In this document: one piece after another, positions 60,938-64,000 of the stretch
How the letters are laid out: each line of letters starts with the position of its first letter
Position numbering within the stretch: position 1 is the first letter of the stretch
Assembly (NCBI RefSeq): GCF_012912005.1
Contig: NZ_JABBEA010000005.1
Span: 1-64,000 of the forward strand
Length of the DNA: 64,000 nt
Direction: 5' to 3'
From: Paenibacillus sp. SZ31
GTDB taxonomy: Bacteria; Bacillota; Bacilli; Paenibacillales; Paenibacillaceae
Position numbers and translations under genes: made by a program
The notes under the pieces: generated by a model
What the model saw: the letters and a program-made list of their open reading frames with translations, nothing else
Told to the model about the DNA's origin: nothing
The model's database searches: none

Positions 60938-61049
60938 CATATTTTTTTTCGATCCGATCAGGCTTTGAATCTTTTAAACATGATTCTTTTTCCTTTTATA
61001 TACTTGTTGTACTCCGACGAACCATTGGCAGTTCTCTTCCTCTGAACGC

Positions 61050-61084
61050 AAAAAGAAAACTTCCCAAAGGAAGTTTTCTTTTTT
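61050..61084 (-). terminator. terminator after tRNA-Arg (right copy)
   Basis: A near-perfect hairpin around AAAACTTCC/GGAAGTTTT continues into flanking A and T runs. It is related to, but longer than, the terminator of the left copy. Confidence 0.85.
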
Positions 61085-61087
61085 TTA

Positions 61088-61161
<74 letters not shown>

Positions 61162-61194
61162 AAATATGTATAATAAATTTTCGGCGCGGTTCTT

Positions 61195-61222
61195 ATTATA
61201 CTCTGTTTTCTAGATTTTTCAA
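61195..61222 (-). promoter_or_regulatory. promoter for tRNA-Arg (right copy)
   Basis: The minus strand shows TTGAAA (61217-61222), a 16-base spacer and TATAAT (61195-61200). It is unlike the left copy's promoter, so the duplication did not include the upstream region. The remaining non-coding bases to 61453 contain only a doubtful coding-like tail (61260-61370). Confidence 0.75.
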
Positions 61223-61453
61223 TAGTTTTATAAAAAAATTAATAATTACACTTCAATGCGGGTTCAAAAATGTACTTTTCGGTATTATTCTCATACTCCA
61301 TTACCTTCAGGAATATGATAGCTTGAACCAGGCTATATTGAGGAGATTGGAACAATTAGAGCAGGATTAACATAAGACATGTTCAATGTCAGAATTGCTG
61401 GGTAATCTTTTGCATACATACATTTCAATGTTCCATTGAAGGAGAGAATCGTC

Positions 61454-61747
61454 ATGAGACAACTTTTATCAGCCCTATCCTATTTTAGTATTTTCTTTGC
61501 CCCGTTCCTGTTTCCAATCATTATATGGATTGTTGCCAAGGATGATTACATTGAGGGACACGCGAAACGCGCTTTATTCTCACATGTATTCCCGTTTCTC
61601 GCTGCTATTCCGTTATTTTATTTCTTCGTGACTGCGCACAGCCTGGGTTCTGCCGTCGGGTTTGTCATTCTATTCTTTGTGATCTACGGATTAAGCTTTG
61701 TATATAACGTGGTCAAAGGCATTCAAGTGTTACGTGAGTATGCTTAA
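61454..61747 (+). CDS. DUF4870-like small membrane protein
   Basis: A 97-aa membrane protein with three hydrophobic segments (about 8-27, 42-62 and 66-88). The pattern AxLSYFSIFFAPFLFPIIIW, then a charged turn and GHAKRALFSH, resembles DUF4870/YckC-type small proteins of unknown function. The ATG at 61454 has GGAGAG eight bases upstream; a start six codons earlier is less likely. Monocistronic, followed by a strong terminator. Confidence 0.8.
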   Translation: MRQLLSALSYFSIFFAPFLFPIIIWIVAKDDYIEGHAKRALFSHVFPFLAAIPLFYFFVTAHSLGSAVGFVILFFVIYGLSFVYNVVKGIQVLREYA

Positions 61748-61779
61748 TCACATCTCAACCTGATCTGACCTCGCATGAC

Positions 61780-61810
61780 AAACCCCGCCGTTCAATAACG
61801 GCGGGGTTTT
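61780..61810 (+). terminator. terminator after the DUF4870-like gene
   Basis: A perfect stem AAACCCCGCCGTT/AACGGCGGGGTTT with a five-base loop lies about 30 bases after the stop. Confidence 0.9.
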
Positions 61811-61882
61811 ACAGTTACACATGCAGTTACAGCAACAGATCACTGTGTACATAAAGTTCAACGTTGAGCTTCTGTCTCGCAA

Positions 61883-61905
61883 GCATCACATGTGACATGT
61901 GATGC
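61883..61905. other. 23-bp perfect palindrome
   Basis: GCATCACATGT, one central G, then ACATGTGATGC: 11-bp arms with a single-base centre. It lies 13 bases beyond the stop of the 118-aa gene. No T run follows on the minus strand, so it is either a weak terminator or a protein-binding site. Confidence 0.7.
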
Positions 61906-61917
61906 TGGAGGGCCCAG

Positions 61918-62274
61918 TTAAGCCTGTCCAACCAGGTACCGCTGAAGTGTTGGACCCAGCAAACCAAAGGCAAACAGCTCACTCTGAAACCGAGCCTTAT
62001 CTTCTTCGGCAGTAATGCCTTCGCTGTTCTCAAATGCGGTTTCTGTCGCCTCTTCAAATGCGGTATGCATATTATTGTTATACCAGTCAATCGCCGAATC
62101 GGAGTGATTGCGTACAATTCGAACGACTTCCAGCGAATTTCCGGGCTGTGTTGAGGCCACGTATACAAGTAATGACGGGTCTCCGGCATTTCCGGGCTGC
62201 ACTTCAACCTCTGCACAGGACAATCCATCTACCTCTGTTAATCTGCGTATTTTGGCATCTTGAATGGCATACAT
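61918..62274 (-). CDS. hypothetical protein (118 aa)
   Basis: Not recognised. A soluble, mildly acidic alpha/beta-looking protein without signal peptide, membrane segment or cysteine cluster; it contains SCAEVEVQPGNAGDPSLLVYV. AAAGGAG lies 11 bases before the ATG at 62274. An overlapping frame (61827-62228) lacks a ribosome site and is rejected. It follows the 99-aa gene by 31 bp, so the two are probably one operon. Confidence 0.6.
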   Translation of the reverse strand: MYAIQDAKIRRLTEVDGLSCAEVEVQPGNAGDPSLLVYVASTQPGNSLEVVRIVRNHSDSAIDWYNNNMHTAFEEATETAFENSEGITAEEDKARFQSELFAFGLLGPTLQRYLVGQA

Positions 62275-62305
62275 TCGTCATCGCGCTCCTTTTCCTATGT
62301 GCTTA

Positions 62306-62605
62306 TCATGTACTTTGTTCAATCTGGTATCGTGTCTCTGGTGTGCCCAATCGGTAAATCTCCCGATACACCTGTTGTAATACCGTTTCATACGCCCGGT
62401 TTACGGACTCCTCCGGTGTATCTGGCCAAGGGAATACCATACCAGGAAAGGCCTCTTCCTCCTTTTCCTGCATGAGATTGAGCAGTCCCAGCAATTGCTC
62501 CGCTTCCTGTGGCGTTGCCTGAATGATCCATTCATACGATGTTACAGATGGATCCGGAATAACGGAGCGGCCCATGACAGACACATAATACTTCATACTG
62601 TCCAT
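62306..62605 (-). CDS. hypothetical protein (99 aa)
   Basis: Not recognised. A small soluble protein with a beta start (KYYVSVMGRSVIPD), a helical middle (TPQEAEQLLGLLNLMQEKEEE) and a YETVLQQVYREIYRLG helix. GGAG is placed well for ATG at 62605 or the in-frame ATG at 62596. First gene of a two-gene unit diverging from the asparagine synthetase gene; the 194-bp gap 62606-62799 must hold both promoters. Confidence 0.65.
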   Translation of the reverse strand: MDSMKYYVSVMGRSVIPDPSVTSYEWIIQATPQEAEQLLGLLNLMQEKEEEAFPGMVFPWPDTPEESVNRAYETVLQQVYREIYRLGTPETRYQIEQST

Positions 62606-62799
62606 TGCATGTTCTCTCCTTCACAGGCATGTTGAGGCCGTTGTCCCTAGAACTAGTTTCCGAAGAGGACAGACATTTTATGCCTGCTTTCGGCATATAT
62701 TTGATACGACTTCTGACGAAAAAGACAACATTTGCTGGCTGTCAGTAATTCAAGCAGCCATACGGATGAATGACTCGACCAAGAAAGGATGAACAAACC

Positions 62800-64000
62800 A
62801 TGTGCGGTATTACCGGATTCATACAGTGGAATCGGGATCTGACCCAGGAATCAGAGCTGCTGGTCCGTATGACGGACAGCTTGTCGAACCGGGGGCCCGA
62901 CGCTTCAGGTACATGGATCTCCAATCCTTGTGCCTTTGGACATCGGCGTCTTAGTGTAATGGACCCCGAGAACGGGGCACAGCCCATGCATGCGTTACAG
63001 GGAGATACCTCCTATACCGTCGTGTATAACGGAGAACTATACAATGCACCCGAGTTGAAAAAGGAATTGCTCCAGCGGGGGCATCAGTTCCGTACGCAAT
63101 GTGATACGGAAGTGTTGCTCGCCTCTTATATCGAATGGGGACCGGCATGCGTGGACCGGTTTAACGGTATTTTCGCTTTTGCCATATGGGATGGGGGTCG
63201 CGAACAGGTTTTTATCGCACGGGATCGCCTTGGCGTGAAACCTCTGTTCTACAGCAATGCCAAAGACACACTCGTATTCGGCTCAGAGCCCAAAGCTCTG
63301 CTCATTCACCCGGATGTGGAAGCCGCTGTTGGCCCGGAAGGATTGGCTGAAGTCTTTATCGTAGGGCCTGCACGGACACCAGGACACGGCGTATACTCTT
63401 CACTAAGCGAACTCAAGCCTGCGCACGCGCTGATCTATAACCGAAACGGTATCCGAACCTATGCCTACTGGAAACTGGAAAGCCAGAACCACGAACATAA
63501 CCTGGAAGAGACGGCAGCAGAGGTACGCTCTCTCTTGCAAGATACACTGGAGCGCCAGTTGGCTTCGGATGTTCCAGTATGCTCTCTTTTATCAGGAGGA
63601 CTGGACTCCAGCGCCTTGTCTGCATTAGCCGTTGATTATTACAAGCGAACCGGGCAAGGCCAAATCAGTACGTATTCTGTCGATTATGTGGATAACGCCA
63701 AGCATTTCCAGGCGCATTCCTTTCAGCCGGGTGCAGATGGACCCTGGATTAAGCGAATGGTGGATGAACTCAAGACCGACCATCACTGGATTGAGATTGA
63801 GAACGGAGAACTGATTCATGCACTGACACAAGCCATGCTTGTGCGGGATCTGCCAGGTATGGCAGATGTAGACTCCTCGCTCTATTTGTTCTGTAAAGAA
63901 ATCAAAAAAGGGGCCACCGTTGCCATTTCAGGCGAAGCAGCGGATGAAGTGTTTGGCGGTTACCCCTGGTTCCATCGAGAAGATATGCTGAACTCCGGTA
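62800..64000 (+). CDS. asnB: glutamine-hydrolysing asparagine synthetase (partial, 3' end beyond window)
   Basis: Makes asparagine from aspartate, glutamine and ATP. The start MCGITGFIQW gives the class II glutaminase nucleophile Cys2; NRGPD, YNGELYN and RDRLGVKPLFY are the glutaminase motifs. The synthetase domain PP-loop SGGLDSS is at 265-271, and SGEAADEVFGGYPWF follows. About 400 residues are in the window; the full family is usually 610-640 aa. AAAGGATG precedes the ATG. B. subtilis has three such enzymes (AsnB, AsnH, AsnO); which one this equals cannot be told from the fragment. Confidence 0.93.
   Translation, partial: MCGITGFIQWNRDLTQESELLVRMTDSLSNRGPDASGTWISNPCAFGHRRLSVMDPENGAQPMHALQGDTSYTVVYNGELYNAPELKKELLQRGHQFRTQCDTEVLLASYIEWGPACVDRFNGIFAFAIWDGGREQVFIARDRLGVKPLFYSNAKDTLVFGSEPKALLIHPDVEAAVGPEGLAEVFIVGPARTPGHGVYSSLSELKPAHALIYNRNGIRTYAYWKLESQNHEHNLEETAAEVRSLLQDTLERQLASDVPVCSLLSGGLDSSALSALAVDYYKRTGQGQISTYSVDYVDNAKHFQAHSFQPGADGPWIKRMVDELKTDHHWIEIENGELIHALTQAMLVRDLPGMADVDSSLYLFCKEIKKGATVAISGEAADEVFGGYPWFHREDMLNSG

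Noticed and set aside
61827..62228. 133-aa minus-strand frame overlapping the 118-aa gene
   Set aside because: No ribosome site, odd composition, and it runs through the 23-bp palindrome; the 118-aa frame has a proper AAAGGAG.

Overview
The window looks like chromosomal DNA of a Paenibacillus-type, endospore-forming Firmicute; the genus is an inference. The support is the dense set of sporulation genes (safA, spo0B, spoIVFA/B, a SpoIIB-like SPOR protein, spoVID, lonB), sigma-A-like promoters, strong AGGAGG ribosome sites, a T-box in front of valS, an L21 leader, LicT/RAT antitermination, and a gene order close to the Bacillus subtilis obg-minCD-mreBCD-valS-hem-lon-clpX-tig block. Almost everything from 1 to 50.6 kb is on the minus strand.

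Region 1 (1-8.3 kb): the 5' end of a 16S rRNA gene with its leader and tandem promoters, then (reading leftwards) pheB-hom-thrC-thrB-pheA-ilvE-safA, which covers threonine, phenylalanine and branched-chain amino acid steps plus a spore-coat morphogen. Region 2 (8.4-22.5 kb): obg, spo0B, rpmA, prp, rplU with leader RNA, an RNase E/G, spoIVFB/spoIVFA, minD/minC, mreD/mreC/mreB, radC, maf, a DUF4321 membrane protein and a SpoIIB-like SPOR protein. It joins ribosome assembly, division-site and cell-shape control, and sporulation. Region 3 (22.5-30.1 kb): murC, folC, valS under a T-box, and spoVID. Region 4 (30.4-39.3 kb): a RluA-type pseudouridine synthase and a complete early tetrapyrrole operon hemA-hemX-precorrin-2 dehydrogenase-hemC-(cobA-hemD fusion)-hemB-hemL, which can feed both heme and siroheme. 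Region 5 (39.5-50.6 kb): engB, lon, lonB, ispG, clpX, clpP, tig and a YsoA-like protein, mainly protein quality control.

Region 6 (50.7-61.2 kb) is different. Two identical tRNA-Arg(TCT) genes face each other about 10.4 kb apart and enclose accessory genes: an MFS transporter, a large secreted subtilisin-like protease, a methyltransferase, and a licT-bglP beta-glucoside PTS operon with two RAT antiterminators and a cre-like site. A 55-bp copy of the tRNA 3' end plus terminator sits just inside the left tRNA. Region 7 (61.2-64 kb) holds a small DUF4870 membrane protein, two unknown small genes and the start of an asparagine synthetase.

Points most worth a second look: the inward-facing tRNA-Arg pair and tRNA 3' fragment; a 15-bp sigma-E-like promoter element shared by safA and spoIVFA; a sigma-F-like promoter before lonB; and a YsoA-like gene whose only good ribosome site points to an AUU start. 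I saw no CRISPR array, transposase or phage genes, and no clearly new multi-gene system.
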